From NCBI GenBank assembly GCA_965653565.1, contig CBFHAI010000001.1:225709-289708 (forward strand): a stretch of DNA of 64,000 nt, written 5' to 3'. Shown here in pieces: positions 42,852 through 50,101 of the stretch. This DNA is from JALCLA01 sp965653565. Its GTDB lineage: Bacteria > Pseudomonadota > Gammaproteobacteria > Xanthomonadales > Xanthomonadaceae. The notes beneath the pieces were generated by a model. The model made no database searches and was not told the DNA's origin. It worked only from the letters and a program-made list of their open reading frames with translations. How positions within the stretch are numbered: position 1 is the first letter of the stretch; each line of letters opens with the position of its first letter. The position numbers and the translations under genes are program-made.

Positions 42852-43487
42852 TTACCTGCTGTACCCACAGCCACATGCACCGCAAGTACAGAGAATCCAG
42901 CCGCACGTTACACACTCAACGTCTACTGAATTATCAAGATGCTGCCAGCAGGCATAGCAATGTGTCACGCGCCGGTGGCGTGGAGTTGCTGGTCTGAGTC
43001 CTTTATATGGAAGTCCAAGTCGAGCAAGGATTTCCTTGTGCTTTTCGGTGAGGGGTAGGTTTGCGAATCTTTCCCGCTCCTTTCTAGCCGCTTCTTGCTC
43101 CGCGAGGTACTTCTCCCATTCCGCCCGTTCTTGTGCGGCAATTCTTCTTCTTTCTTCAGCTTCTTGTTCTAGTTTGATAGCCGCAAGACGGCGGGCTTCT
43201 GCGCGCTTTTTCCCTACTTCTTCTACTCTAGACAGGAGGTCTTGGGCAATTGTTAGTTTTGTTTTCCCGTTCTTGAAGCTCTCCGGAGGCCAAACCTTTT
43301 TCTCCCCAGAGAACTCAAGGCTGATCAGTGGGGTGTAGTTGTGGCGTTGTTCTACACCGGTGATTTGGCCCTGCCCTCGATCGGAATGATTGACCTTGGC
43401 GCCCACAAGCTCAGACCACAGATACACGTCCTCTGCGGCTAGAGCCGCAAATTCCCATGCTTCAATCTCGCTGTAATCTTTGGACAT
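42852..43487 (-). CDS. C17: coiled-coil protein with C-terminal zinc ribbon
   Basis: 211 residues. The N-terminal small domain (AKVNHSDRGQGQITGVEQRH) resembles an SH3-like fold. A charged coiled coil spans about 85-145 (EEVGKKRAEARRLAAIKLEQ onward). The C-terminus has CYACWQHLDNSVDVECVTCG and CTCGACGCGY, a Cys-rich zinc-binding end. Possibly nucleic-acid- or protein-binding. The cassette is AT-richer than the chromosome. Confidence 0.7.
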   Translation of the reverse strand: MSKDYSEIEAWEFAALAAEDVYLWSELVGAKVNHSDRGQGQITGVEQRHNYTPLISLEFSGEKKVWPPESFKNGKTKLTIAQDLLSRVEEVGKKRAEARRLAAIKLEQEAEERRRIAAQERAEWEKYLAEQEAARKERERFANLPLTEKHKEILARLGLPYKGLRPATPRHRRVTHCYACWQHLDNSVDVECVTCGWILCTCGACGCGYSR

Positions 43488-43488
43488 G

Positions 43489-43578
43489 GTCTAACGTCGT
43501 GTTAAGCCGCTGCTGCGCGGCAAGGTTTCGGATGAGCCAAGCATATCCTCAGCAGTCGGCTTGGACACTTAGTTAGGG
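43489..43578 (-). other. attC of C16
   Basis: Long attC, 90 bases, boxes GTCTAAC and GTTAGGG; loop variant with GCGGCAAGG. Confidence 0.92.
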
Positions 43579-43848
43579 TGCAGCGCCGCGAAGCCAGGTG
43601 CTGATAGCTCGTAGCGCTTCAGGCTGTGATGGGTAGCAATCAGAGCGGATGAACTCGTCCTCATTTACGGGACCACGCCAAAAGTCGACGTTGAAACCCT
43701 CAGCTGCGTGGCGCACCTCGAGCGAGAACATGATTGGATGGTCTATGGCCAAGAGGAAGGGGACACCGTTGTCGTCCCGCACCGACACGTGCGAGCAGAG
43801 CGAACGCACGGCGTCGGCAAGGACGTCCAGTTCTGCGTGACCTGACAT
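43573..43848 (-). CDS. C16: hypothetical protein
   Basis: 91 residues, soluble, beginning MSGHAELDVLADAVRSL with a beta-like middle (VPFLLAIDHPIMFSLEVRHA) and FWRGPVNEDEF. No family recognised. Confidence 0.65.
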   Translation of the reverse strand: MSGHAELDVLADAVRSLCSHVSVRDDNGVPFLLAIDHPIMFSLEVRHAAEGFNVDFWRGPVNEDEFIRSDCYPSQPEALRAISTWLRGAAP

Positions 43849-43855
43849 AGCTGCG

Positions 43856-43944
43856 GCCTAACGCCGTGTTAAGCGGCCGCTGGCCAGCAGCGGTCGGAAT
43901 GATTGAAGCATATCCCAGCGGTCCGCTTGGACACATAGTTAGCC
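43856..43944 (-). other. attC of C15
   Basis: Long attC, 89 bases, boxes GCCTAAC and GTTAGCC. Stem arm AAGCGGCC pairs with GGTCCGCTT, a change on both arms relative to the common GCCGCC/GGTCGGC form. Confidence 0.9.
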
Positions 43945-43960
43945 CGCACGCGATTGGCCT

Positions 43961-44401
43961 CTACGTAGGGGGCTGCAACGTGAAGCGAGCGTTGGCGAAT
44001 ACAACCCGAAACTGGGCGCCGGATGCAAACAAGGTCCGCAGCTCAATGCCTTGGGCCTCGATCGCGTACTCCCAGTATCCGAGATCCCCGAGCTCAGACT
44101 CCACATCTCTCCCGGAGGGCAGGTTCTGCTCGAACGATGCGACATCGAGAAAAAGTAGGTTGTAACGCACCTGTTGGGAGAAGGCTCTATTCCAGCCAGA
44201 CAACCTGAGCGTAAGCGAGCGATCGACGTAGTTGGCAACTACTGCCTCGAGACGAGAATCGTGGAGAGTGTGGCGCTCTTCAAATTCCAAGATCGAAGGC
44301 GGCAGGGCACCAATGATGCTCTCGAAGTGATCTCGGTACGCATTGATCCGTGAAGTGTCGGCACAACCGCTCGACCACCACTCGGGAGTGAAGTACCTCA
44401 C
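43961..44401 (-). CDS. C15: hypothetical protein (DUF4085-like?)
   Basis: 146 residues from GTG 44399-44401, starting MRYFTPEWWSSG. EERHTLHDSRLEAVV and YVDRSLTLRLSGWN are distinctive. The MxYFTxEW opening recalls DUF4085-type proteins, but I am not sure of the match. Confidence 0.6.
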   Translation of the reverse strand: MRYFTPEWWSSGCADTSRINAYRDHFESIIGALPPSILEFEERHTLHDSRLEAVVANYVDRSLTLRLSGWNRAFSQQVRYNLLFLDVASFEQNLPSGRDVESELGDLGYWEYAIEAQGIELRTLFASGAQFRVVFANARFTLQPPT

Positions 44402-44415
44402 GGACTCTCCATGCG

Positions 44416-44505
44416 GACTAACGCCGTGTTAAGCCGCTGCTGCGCGGCAAGGGTGGGGATGGGGCAAGCGCATCCTCAGCAGTCGGCTTGGACACATAGT
44501 TAGGG
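44416..44505 (-). other. attC of C14
   Basis: Long attC, 90 bases, boxes GACTAAC and GTTAGGG; loop reads GGTGGGGATGGGGCAAGCGC. Confidence 0.92.
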
Positions 44506-44898
44506 CGCACGCGGGGCAGTGCCGCGGAGACTACGCCACGAATGCGTAAGCGCCGCCAGTAATGCAATGCCGCCACCACTCAGCGTGACCCAGAATGGCA
44601 CGAGCGTGCGACGGTGCGACAGAGCTGCATTGTTCTCAGGGTGGTTAATGTCGTCTAGAAGAAACCAGGCGACAGTTGCTCCTGCTACGAAGCAAAACAG
44701 GGCGAACGCGGCCTTGTGCCTAGGTGCCGCGATGTAGGAGACGCTCACTACAGCGAACGCGGCAAAGAACCCTGTGACTGGAAACTCCCAGACCTCAAAG
44801 ACGAGAGCTAAAAGCATTGTGGAAAGACCGACGACGAAGAACGCTCCAACAACCGCGAGGGGTGCCAGAAACCACGCTCTCCATTCCGTCGGGCTCAT
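44500..44898 (-). CDS. C14: small membrane protein
   Basis: 132 residues from ATG 44896-44898. Four transmembrane segments, starting FLAPLAVVGAFFVVGLSTML and ending FWVTLSGGGIALLAALTH. The frame is open upstream through the whole neighbouring attC and beyond, so a fused leader is possible. Function unknown. Confidence 0.72.
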   Translation of the reverse strand: MSPTEWRAWFLAPLAVVGAFFVVGLSTMLLALVFEVWEFPVTGFFAAFAVVSVSYIAAPRHKAAFALFCFVAGATVAWFLLDDINHPENNAALSHRRTLVPFWVTLSGGGIALLAALTHSWRSLRGTAPRAP

Positions 44899-44901
44899 GC
44901 G

Positions 44902-44989
44902 ACCTAACGCCGTGTTAAGCCGACGCTGCGCGCGGCGTGCGGATGAGCCAAGCATATCGTCAGCGGTCGGCTTGGACACATAGTTAGAT
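44902..44989 (-). other. attC of C13
   Basis: Long attC, 88 bases, boxes ACCTAAC and GTTAGAT. Dominant type with GCCGACGCTGCG. Confidence 0.93.
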
Positions 44990-45301
44990 GGCAACGCGCT
45001 GCAAGGTCTCGACAACGGAGAATGTAAAGCGCGACTGCAGCACGCCGCCTGGGCCCAATGAAAACTCGTTGAGTCCCTCCCGCCCTGTGCTCGGCATAAA
45101 GGAATGAAAGCGGATCGTCGAACCGTCCCACTGCACGTCTGAAATGATGAAAACTTCTCCATCGCTCAGGTCGAGCGCCGTCACGCTAGGCAGACCGTCC
45201 CTGATGCTGATGGTGTACTCGGTCAGATAGTCGTCAGAATCCCAGGGCGCGGCGTGACGCCATGCGCCAACTAGCACTGCCAAGCTGTCTGCGCCTGTCA
45301 T
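44984..45301 (-). CDS. C13: small beta-rich hypothetical protein
   Basis: 105 residues: LVGAWRHAAPWDSDDYLTEY, then VFIISDVQWDGSTIRFHSFM and PSTGREG. The pattern suggests a lipocalin-like small barrel also seen in other uncharacterised proteins. Function unknown. Confidence 0.65.
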   Translation of the reverse strand: MTGADSLAVLVGAWRHAAPWDSDDYLTEYTISIRDGLPSVTALDLSDGEVFIISDVQWDGSTIRFHSFMPSTGREGLNEFSLGPGGVLQSRFTFSVVETLQRVAI

Positions 45302-45305
45302 TGCT

Positions 45306-45395
45306 ATCTAACGCCGTGTTAAGCCGCTGCCGGCCGGCAGCAGTCGGAATGATTGTAGCCCGTCCCCGGCAGTCGGCTTGGACACATAGTTAGTG
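45306..45395 (-). other. attC of C12
   Basis: Long attC, 90 bases, boxes ATCTAAC and GTTAGTG, of the GATTGTAGCCCGTCCCC subtype. Confidence 0.93.
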
Positions 45396-45396
45396 C

Positions 45397-45831
45397 TCAC
45401 ATGCGACAGACGACAAGCCAACCGACAAGCGCGACCGCCGCTAGCTGCGCAAAAGCAAGAAACCAGTGCACATGGTCTGGTTCTTTCGGAAGGCTCCAAG
45501 CCTGCTTGAAGGGTTCACCGAAACGCTCGCGAACCCGGCGGAGCCTAGTACGGCGTGCACTGACAGAGCCCGCGAGGCGAGACAGAATGAAGAGCCCCAG
45601 GCCGGCGGTAATGCCAGAAAGGGCGGCGAGAAAGCCGCGCTCCCAATCGGCCAACGACGCGCTCAAGAACTGGCCGATCGCAAACACCGCTGCCTGCACC
45701 ACCAGAGCGTGGTTTGTTACCACCCACTGCTGTTGCTTGAAGAATGCGATATCGGCGACGCTGGTTGAATAGAGCACTTGCAACTCAGCCCGGTCGTGCT
45801 CTTCAAGCCTGGGGGAGACGTGTTCGTTCAC
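45397..45831 (-). CDS. C12: hypothetical membrane protein
   Basis: 144 residues from GTG 45829-45831. KQQQWVVTNHALVVQAAVFA begins the first helix, GFLAALSGITAGLGLFILSR the second, and FLAFAQLAAVALVGWLVVC the last. The loop RRTRLRRVRERFGEPFKQAW is basic. A plan seen in other cassette membrane proteins; function unknown. Confidence 0.72.
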   Translation of the reverse strand: MNEHVSPRLEEHDRAELQVLYSTSVADIAFFKQQQWVVTNHALVVQAAVFAIGQFLSASLADWERGFLAALSGITAGLGLFILSRLAGSVSARRTRLRRVRERFGEPFKQAWSLPKEPDHVHWFLAFAQLAAVALVGWLVVCRM

Positions 45832-45836
45832 GTGAG

Positions 45837-45924
45837 CACTAACGCCGTGTTGAGCCGCCGCTGCGCGCGGCGTGCGGATGGGCCAAGCATATCCTCAGCG
45901 GTCGGCTCGGACACATAGTTAGAG
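45837..45924 (-). other. attC of C11 (identical to attC of C5)
   Basis: Long attC, 88 bases, boxes CACTAAC and GTTAGAG. Arms TTGAGCC and GGCTCGG show a compensated base pair change. Same as 48141-48228 apart from the first bases of the crossover box, which belong to the neighbouring cassette. Confidence 0.93.
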
Positions 45925-45947
45925 GGCGGTGCTGCAAGAGCGCGTGC

Positions 45948-46175
45948 TCAAAGCGAATCTGGGTGCGGCATGGATGCGGGCCGAAGGTCTGGACGAAGCG
46001 CAAAAAGAGCTTCTCGAGCCTCCCAGACGCGCACCAAGGCGTCAGCTAGGTTTCGCTTATACCTATTGGAGCGAAGTTCTTCGACTGAGGCGCACACGCC
46101 CACCGCCTGATTGATGCCACTGCAAGCAGCGGACAAGAGCGACTCTGCTTCTTCAATAGCGCCGTCACGTGTCAT
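45948..46175 (-). CDS. C11: 75-residue hypothetical protein, copy 1
   Basis: 75 residues, mostly helical: MTRDGAIEEAESLLSAACSG, then ELRSNRYKRNLADALVRVWE. Identical to the product of C5. A small soluble protein with no family recognised. Start ATG 46173-46175, just inside the cassette boundary. Confidence 0.75.
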   Translation of the reverse strand: MTRDGAIEEAESLLSAACSGINQAVGVCASVEELRSNRYKRNLADALVRVWEAREALFALRPDLRPASMPHPDSL

Positions 46176-46180
46176 GAGCC

Positions 46181-46270
46181 CTCTAACGCCGTGTTAAGCC
46201 GCTGCTGCGCGGCAAGGTTGCGGATGAGCCAAGCATATCCTCAGCAGTCGGCTTGGACACATAGTTAGAC
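46181..46270 (-). other. attC of C10
   Basis: Long attC, 90 bases, boxes CTCTAAC and GTTAGAC; loop variant GCGGCAAGGTTGCGG. Confidence 0.92.
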
Positions 46271-46479
46271 GCGCGATGCGGCCGCTTGAAGCTGCGACGG
46301 CATGAGAAGCCAAAACGGCTGTGCCGCCGCGCCGAGTTGCGGTGAGAAGTGCCCCAGCGCTGAATTGGCAAGAGCCGCAACCTGCGCCGGCGGCCGAGGC
46401 GATGCGCCGCAACGAAGCGCTGCTGCAACGCCGAGGCATTGCGATGCAAAGGACACTCTGCGAGTAAGACTGCAAGCGC
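46271..46479 (-). other. C10: short cassette with no convincing gene
   Basis: About 210 bases between two attC sites. Several overlapping frames are open, e.g. 46265-46456 from GTG and 46194-46481 from an ATG formed at the attC junction, but none looks like a real protein (Ala-, Ser- and Arg-rich, no pattern). It may be non-coding or decayed. Confidence 0.55.
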
Positions 46480-46569
46480 ATCTAACGCCGTGTTAAGCCG
46501 CTGCTGCGCGGCAAGGCTGTGGATGAGCCAAGCATATCGTCAGCAGTCGGCTTGGACACATAGTTAGAA
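46480..46569 (-). other. attC of C9
   Basis: Long attC, 90 bases, boxes ATCTAAC and GTTAGAA; loop variant GCGGCAAGGCTGTGG. Confidence 0.92.
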
Positions 46570-46869
46570 CCCGCGATGCGCATGCTCCCAAGCTTGACAT
46601 TGCCCGAGGCGAAACGGAATCTAGCAACGCTGCTCTCAATAGAGCAGTCGGGATTGGTCTCCCGCTTCCAGAGCGCGCAGGCGCCCACCTAGCGATGAAT
46701 GGCGCTTTTTTGTGCCCATCGCGATGGGCCCTGCGCGCGGCGTCACCCGGTTTTGCGGCGGGTGGCGCAGGGCACCGCAAGGTGCGCCGGCCTCTGGACC
46801 GGTAGACCAACCTGCGTCATCCGTCACCTTTCCTTGAGGCGGCGGACTACTCGCTTGAGGGAGTCCAGG
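46570..46869. promoter_or_regulatory. C9: non-coding leader of the inverted cassette gene
   Basis: 300 bases with no convincing gene. It holds a perfect palindrome GCCCATCGCGATGGGC just after a run of six T, and further GC-rich inverted segments (GGTGCGCCGGCC region). As the rightward gene in C9 cannot use the array promoter, its own promoter should be here. Confidence 0.45.
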
Positions 46870-47139
46870 ATGAAACGCAAAGTTGTGGAGTTGCGACGCG
46901 CAGAGCTGGTGAAGGCCGAAGCGCTCATTGCGAAAGTGTCTGAGCCCGGCAACGGTGATGTTTTTGAGCTTACCGAAATGCTCGCGGCTTTTCCCATGCT
47001 GCTGGAGAGTGCGCTCGGCTATTTGCTCTCGGAGTTCGACTACGAAGCCAACCCCCAGAGCAACACCGCAATTGCGGTGCGCTTGCTCGCCGCAGGTGCC
47101 GATCGCTTCAAGCGACTGCAGCAAACCGCGCTCTGCTGA
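46870..47139 (+). CDS. C9: hypothetical protein encoded against the array direction
   Basis: 89 residues, MKRKVVELRRAELVKAEALI onward, all-helical, with FELTEMLAAFPMLLESALGY. A GAGGGAGTCCAGG ribosome binding site precedes the ATG. It is the only clear cassette gene that reads toward the integrase. Inverted genes with their own promoter are often toxin-antitoxin or self-sufficient units, but this protein is not a toxin family I recognise. Confidence 0.7.
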   Translation: MKRKVVELRRAELVKAEALIAKVSEPGNGDVFELTEMLAAFPMLLESALGYLLSEFDYEANPQSNTAIAVRLLAAGADRFKRLQQTALC

Positions 47140-47149
47140 TTGAGCACAA

Positions 47150-47176
47150 CCCGCTGCCGCAGTTGCCGGCAGCGGG
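47150..47176 (+). terminator. Hairpin after the inverted C9 gene
   Basis: A perfect 10-bp stem, CCCGCTGCCG (47150-47159) with CGGCAGCGGG (47167-47176), closes a seven-base loop 10 bases after the stop. No T run follows, so it may be a weak terminator or a stability hairpin. Confidence 0.5.
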
Positions 47177-47266
47177 ATCTAACGCCGTGTTAAGCCGCCG
47201 CTGCGCGAGTGCGCAACGGATGAGCCAAGCATAGCCTCAGCGGTCGGCTTGGACACATAGTTAGGT
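47177..47266 (-). other. attC of C8
   Basis: Long attC, 90 bases, boxes ATCTAAC and GTTAGGT; loop reads GCGCGAGTGCGCAACGG. Confidence 0.92.
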
Positions 47267-47542
47267 GCCAGCGGCAGTTGGGAAAGGCAGCGGAATCTGG
47301 TGCGCTCCGAGAACTGTCTCGTAGTGATCGAGCAAGGAGCGGAGCTTGTCTCGGAGATCTGTGAGCTCGTCGTAGGCGTCTGCGCTAAGCGACTCAGCGC
47401 CGGAACAAACGTCTTCGACTTGGCGCAGCATCAGATGGAGTGTGTCGCCTTGGACAAGGACTCCGGGGACTCTCCGGCCAGGGTGACGAAGAATCGCGGC
47501 ATTGGAAGCGTCTGAGTAGATCTCCACAGTCTCGGTGCGCAT
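47261..47542 (-). CDS. C8: DUF6959-like protein
   Basis: 93 residues: VEIYSDASNAAILRHPGRRV then PGVLVQGDTLHLMLRQVEDV and HYETVLGAHQIPLPFP. This fits a small family of uncharacterised proteins with a conserved PGR..PGVL.QGDTL motif. Function unknown. The TAA stop lies in the attC. Confidence 0.7.
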   Translation of the reverse strand: MRTETVEIYSDASNAAILRHPGRRVPGVLVQGDTLHLMLRQVEDVCSGAESLSADAYDELTDLRDKLRSLLDHYETVLGAHQIPLPFPTAAGT

Positions 47543-47550
47543 GATCTGGG

Positions 47551-47638
47551 ACCTAACGCCGTGTTAAGCCGACGCTGCGCGCGGCGTGTGGATGAGCCAA
47601 GCATATCCTCAGCGGTCGGCTTGGACACATAGTTAGCC
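47551..47638 (-). other. attC of C7
   Basis: Long attC, 88 bases, boxes ACCTAAC and GTTAGCC. Confidence 0.93.
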
Positions 47639-47756
47639 GTGTTGCGCTAGACGACTGATTGGGCGAGCCTTTGCCGCACACATGCGGCGGCTGCGTGCGA
47701 ACGAACCAGGCGGAGCGAAAGCCGAAATGCACGCGAGAAGAGCTGGACGCCAGCAC
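47639..47756 (-). other. C7: minimal cassette without a gene
   Basis: Only 118 bases separate two attC sites, leaving no room for a normal gene. A leftward frame (47553-47756) passes through it into the attC and ends GLTRR, but looks fortuitous. GCCGCACACATGCGGC forms a short palindrome inside. It may carry a small RNA, a promoter, or nothing. Confidence 0.6.
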
Positions 47757-47846
47757 GACTAACGCCGTGTTAAGCCGACGCTGCGCGGGCGCGCAACGGA
47801 TGAGCCAAGCATATCCTCAGCGGTCGGCTTGGACACATAGTTAGGG
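47757..47846 (-). other. attC of C6
   Basis: Long attC, 90 bases, boxes GACTAAC and GTTAGGG; loop GCGCGGGCGCGCAACGG. Confidence 0.92.
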
Positions 47847-48134
47847 CTCATCGGCGCGAGACGTAAACACCCGCAGCCTCTCGGCCGCAATTAGGCGAGC
47901 GCGCTCCAGGGTGTCGACAATGGTGGTAGTGCCGCCTGCGTCAAGCCATTGCGCAACTCCAGCGTCGCCCCAGGCGCTAGTGTCCCAATGCTCAATGCGA
48001 ACGCGAAAGAGGCTTTGCCCGTCGTGAGTCAAGACAGCGCGATATTCACCAAAGCCATGCAATACCTCAACGACGCTCTCCGAGCAGTACGAAGGTCGAT
48101 GCTTTAGATCCGGACTGGGAGATGGCTCGGACAA
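47841..48134 (-). CDS. C6: hypothetical protein with no in-cassette ATG
   Basis: 97 residues if the TTG at 48132-48134 is used. The frame runs unbroken upstream through the attC of C5, where a GTG (peptide VSEPTAEDML) and an ATG could start it. YCSESVVEVLHGFGEYRAVL and FRVRIEHWDTSAWGD look like real protein. The lack of ATG and of a ribosome binding site makes attC-initiated translation plausible. Confidence 0.55.
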   Translation of the reverse strand: MSEPSPSPDLKHRPSYCSESVVEVLHGFGEYRAVLTHDGQSLFRVRIEHWDTSAWGDAGVAQWLDAGGTTTIVDTLERARLIAAERLRVFTSRADEP

Positions 48135-48140
48135 GATGAG

Positions 48141-48228
48141 GCCTAACGCCGTGTTGAGCCGCCGCTGCGCGCGGCGTGCGGATGGGCCAAGCATATCCTC
48201 AGCGGTCGGCTCGGACACATAGTTAGAG
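48141..48228 (-). other. attC of C5 (identical to attC of C11)
   Basis: Long attC, 88 bases, boxes GCCTAAC and GTTAGAG. Same sequence as the C11 site inside the crossover points. Confidence 0.93.
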
Positions 48229-48251
48229 GGCGGTGCTGCAAGAGCGCGTGC

Positions 48252-48479
48252 TCAAAGCGAATCTGGGTGCGGCATGGATGCGGGCCGAAGGTCTGGACGA
48301 AGCGCAAAAAGAGCTTCTCGAGCCTCCCAGACGCGCACCAAGGCGTCAGCTAGGTTTCGCTTATACCTATTGGAGCGAAGTTCTTCGACTGAGGCGCACA
48401 CGCCCACCGCCTGATTGATGCCACTGCAAGCAGCGGACAAGAGCGACTCTGCTTCTTCAATAGCGCCGTCACGTGTCAT
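48252..48479 (-). CDS. C5: 75-residue hypothetical protein, copy 2
   Basis: The product is identical to that of C11, and the flanking non-coding bases also match by eye. The two copies are 2304 bases apart with six cassettes between them. This looks like recent duplication by integrase activity. Confidence 0.75.
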   Translation of the reverse strand: MTRDGAIEEAESLLSAACSGINQAVGVCASVEELRSNRYKRNLADALVRVWEAREALFALRPDLRPASMPHPDSL

Positions 48480-48484
48480 GAGCC

Positions 48485-48574
48485 CTCTAACGCCGCGTTA
48501 AGCCGCCGCCGGCCCGCAGCGGTTGGTTTGAACGACACACTTCCCCAGCGGTCGGCTTGAACGCATAGTTAGGC
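48485..48574 (-). other. attC of C4
   Basis: Long attC, 90 bases, boxes CTCTAAC and GTTAGGC. Centre reads GGTTTGAACGACACACTTCC, a divergent loop. Confidence 0.9.
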
Positions 48575-48578
48575 GCAC

Positions 48579-49217
48579 TCACACCGCTTGCGCCAGACTT
48601 CTGCGAAGCTCATCACTGGAAAAAGGCTTCTTAGACATAGGCACTTCGGCATCTTGATAGCAGCCCTCGACAGCTGAAGTGATCTTATCCCGAACGATTG
48701 ACTCCGCATCGTTCGACAAGAGGATTGCACAAGACCTCTCCGGTACAAAGAAGGTAAACCCCTCGGGGAACAGCAAATCGTATCGGGACAGGACGCAAAG
48801 CCGCGAAGGACCAACACCGTCATTGTGCATGAGCGCGACAGCGCGAACTAACCCGGACGCATTCTTCCATTCATGCGTCCAGGGCTGACGGGACACATCC
48901 CTACTCAATTCATCTAGTGCGGTAGACCTCCAGTTGCATCCCTTCGCCTCGAGGGCGGCTACGGTGTCTGAATTCAAGTACTGCATAGTTTGATTCGGCC
49001 GCATGTACGCCCACGTAAGTGAAACCGGCAGGCTTTCAAAGTGATGGTAGGGGCCGATCCAACGCTTGAGTTCAAAAATGGAACTCGGGACTAACACAGG
49101 GCGCAACTCGGTGATGGGAAAGCCTTCCGAATTTCTGAGATCAGCAATCATCTGCTCCAACTCAGGACTAGCTGAAGTTGAGCGACGCAGCTTGCGAATC
49201 CAGTCGAACATTGCCAT
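48579..49217 (-). CDS. C4: hypothetical protein (DUF1444-like?)
   Basis: 212 residues starting MAMFDWIRKLRRSTSASPEL. VSLTWAYMRPNQTMQYLNSD, LSRYDLLFPEGFTFFVPERS and ILLSNDAESI recall DUF1444/YtpQ-type proteins, but the match is uncertain. One of the longest cassette genes. Soluble. Confidence 0.65.
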   Translation of the reverse strand: MAMFDWIRKLRRSTSASPELEQMIADLRNSEGFPITELRPVLVPSSIFELKRWIGPYHHFESLPVSLTWAYMRPNQTMQYLNSDTVAALEAKGCNWRSTALDELSRDVSRQPWTHEWKNASGLVRAVALMHNDGVGPSRLCVLSRYDLLFPEGFTFFVPERSCAILLSNDAESIVRDKITSAVEGCYQDAEVPMSKKPFSSDELRRSLAQAV

Positions 49218-49221
49218 GTGC

Positions 49222-49311
49222 GCCTAACGCCGTGTTAAGCCGCCGCTGGCCGGCAGCAATAGGGTTGATCCAAGCGTTTCCCCAGCGGTCGGCTTGAACA
49301 CATAGTTAGCC
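49222..49311 (-). other. attC of C3
   Basis: Long attC, 90 bases, boxes GCCTAAC and GTTAGCC; centre AGGGTTGATCCAAGCGTTTC. Confidence 0.9.
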
Positions 49312-49593
49312 GCGCGGCGCAACGACACGGCTTGTGATGGGCTCTTGTGCCACACCAGTGAACGCCTGCGAAGGGACACAGCCAGAATACCGCGGATGTC
49401 CGAACCTCGCGAGCGCGCTACCACGGCCGACCAGGCAGCGACACGCTTGATGGAGTGCCGGGCCGAGAGCACGCCTTAGCCAGCCAAAGCGCACGCGCGT
49501 GCGCGAAGGGAAACGCCAGCAGACGATCAAGCGAGCGATCCGAAACCGTGCCGCGAAATCGGAGCTACTGCTTTGGCCTACGACGAGCCGCGC
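49312..49593 (-). other. C3: cassette without a clear gene
   Basis: About 280 bases. A leftward frame (49306-49707) is open all the way from the upstream attC but has no start of its own, is Arg-rich and shows no family pattern. GCGCACGCGCGTGCGC near 49490 is a strong palindrome. Non-coding, decayed or attC-initiated coding are all possible. Confidence 0.5.
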
Positions 49594-49681
49594 GACTAAC
49601 GCCGTGTTGAGCCGCCGCTGGTCGCGGCAGCCGGTTGAAGCAAAGGACTTCCCAGCGGTCGGCTCGGACACATAGTTAGCC
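49594..49681 (-). other. attC of C2
   Basis: Long attC, 88 bases, boxes GACTAAC and GTTAGCC. Arms TTGAGCC and GGCTCGG are compensated; centre GGTTGAAGCAAAGGACTTCC. Confidence 0.92.
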
Positions 49682-50098
49682 CTCAGCCGCCTTGCCCTCC
49701 CAACCACGGTTGTCCCAAACAGCTTGCACCCGGTGCCAAATCGCTTCAGTCATCTGAAACTGCCAAACGCCACCTAGCATCCACGCAAAGCGTGGATTTG
49801 ACCTTGCACGATCTTCAACGCGCTCTATGAATGCGTCCCCGTGGAAGGAAAGCAAATCCTCTAGGGCTCCTGCTGCCATCGCGCCCAAGTGCTTGTCTTC
49901 AAACCGCGAGTCGGTAGCGGCGACAAGGATGCATTGCCAGGCCTTCTCGGGATTGGGCCCGGACTCTTCGGCGGGCACCATGAACGCCCAGGAATACTCT
50001 TCCTTTTCCGCAGGGTCATCCGATAGAGATGCAAGCCAGCAGTCCATCAGAAGATCGACGGGCTCTCCCAAATCAGCCCACTGCCGATACGTAACCAT
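49676..50098 (-). CDS. C2: DUF6869-like protein
   Basis: 140 residues from ATG 50096-50098. The pattern is WQCILVAATDSRFEDKHLGA, MAAGALEDLLSFHGDAFIER and a closing FAWMLGGVWQF with VWHRV-like end, fitting DUF6869. Such proteins occur often in integrons and near toxin-immunity loci; function unknown. Confidence 0.72.
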   Translation of the reverse strand: MVTYRQWADLGEPVDLLMDCWLASLSDDPAEKEEYSWAFMVPAEESGPNPEKAWQCILVAATDSRFEDKHLGAMAAGALEDLLSFHGDAFIERVEDRARSNPRFAWMLGGVWQFQMTEAIWHRVQAVWDNRGWEGKAAEG

Positions 50099-50101
50099 GA
50101 G

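Noticed and set aside
46696..46730. TTTTTT next to GCCCATCGCGATGGGC as a rho-independent terminator
   Set aside because: The T run precedes the hairpin on the + strand, and on the other strand the hairpin is followed by A, so neither direction gives a hairpin-then-T arrangement.
46636..47124. Leftward 162-residue frame in cassette C9
   Set aside because: It overlaps the better-supported rightward gene with a strong ribosome binding site and has no start near the cassette junction or family pattern.
46870..47139. C9 as a toxin-antitoxin cassette
   Set aside because: Only one gene is visible and it matches no toxin or antitoxin family I recognise; the inverted orientation alone is not enough.
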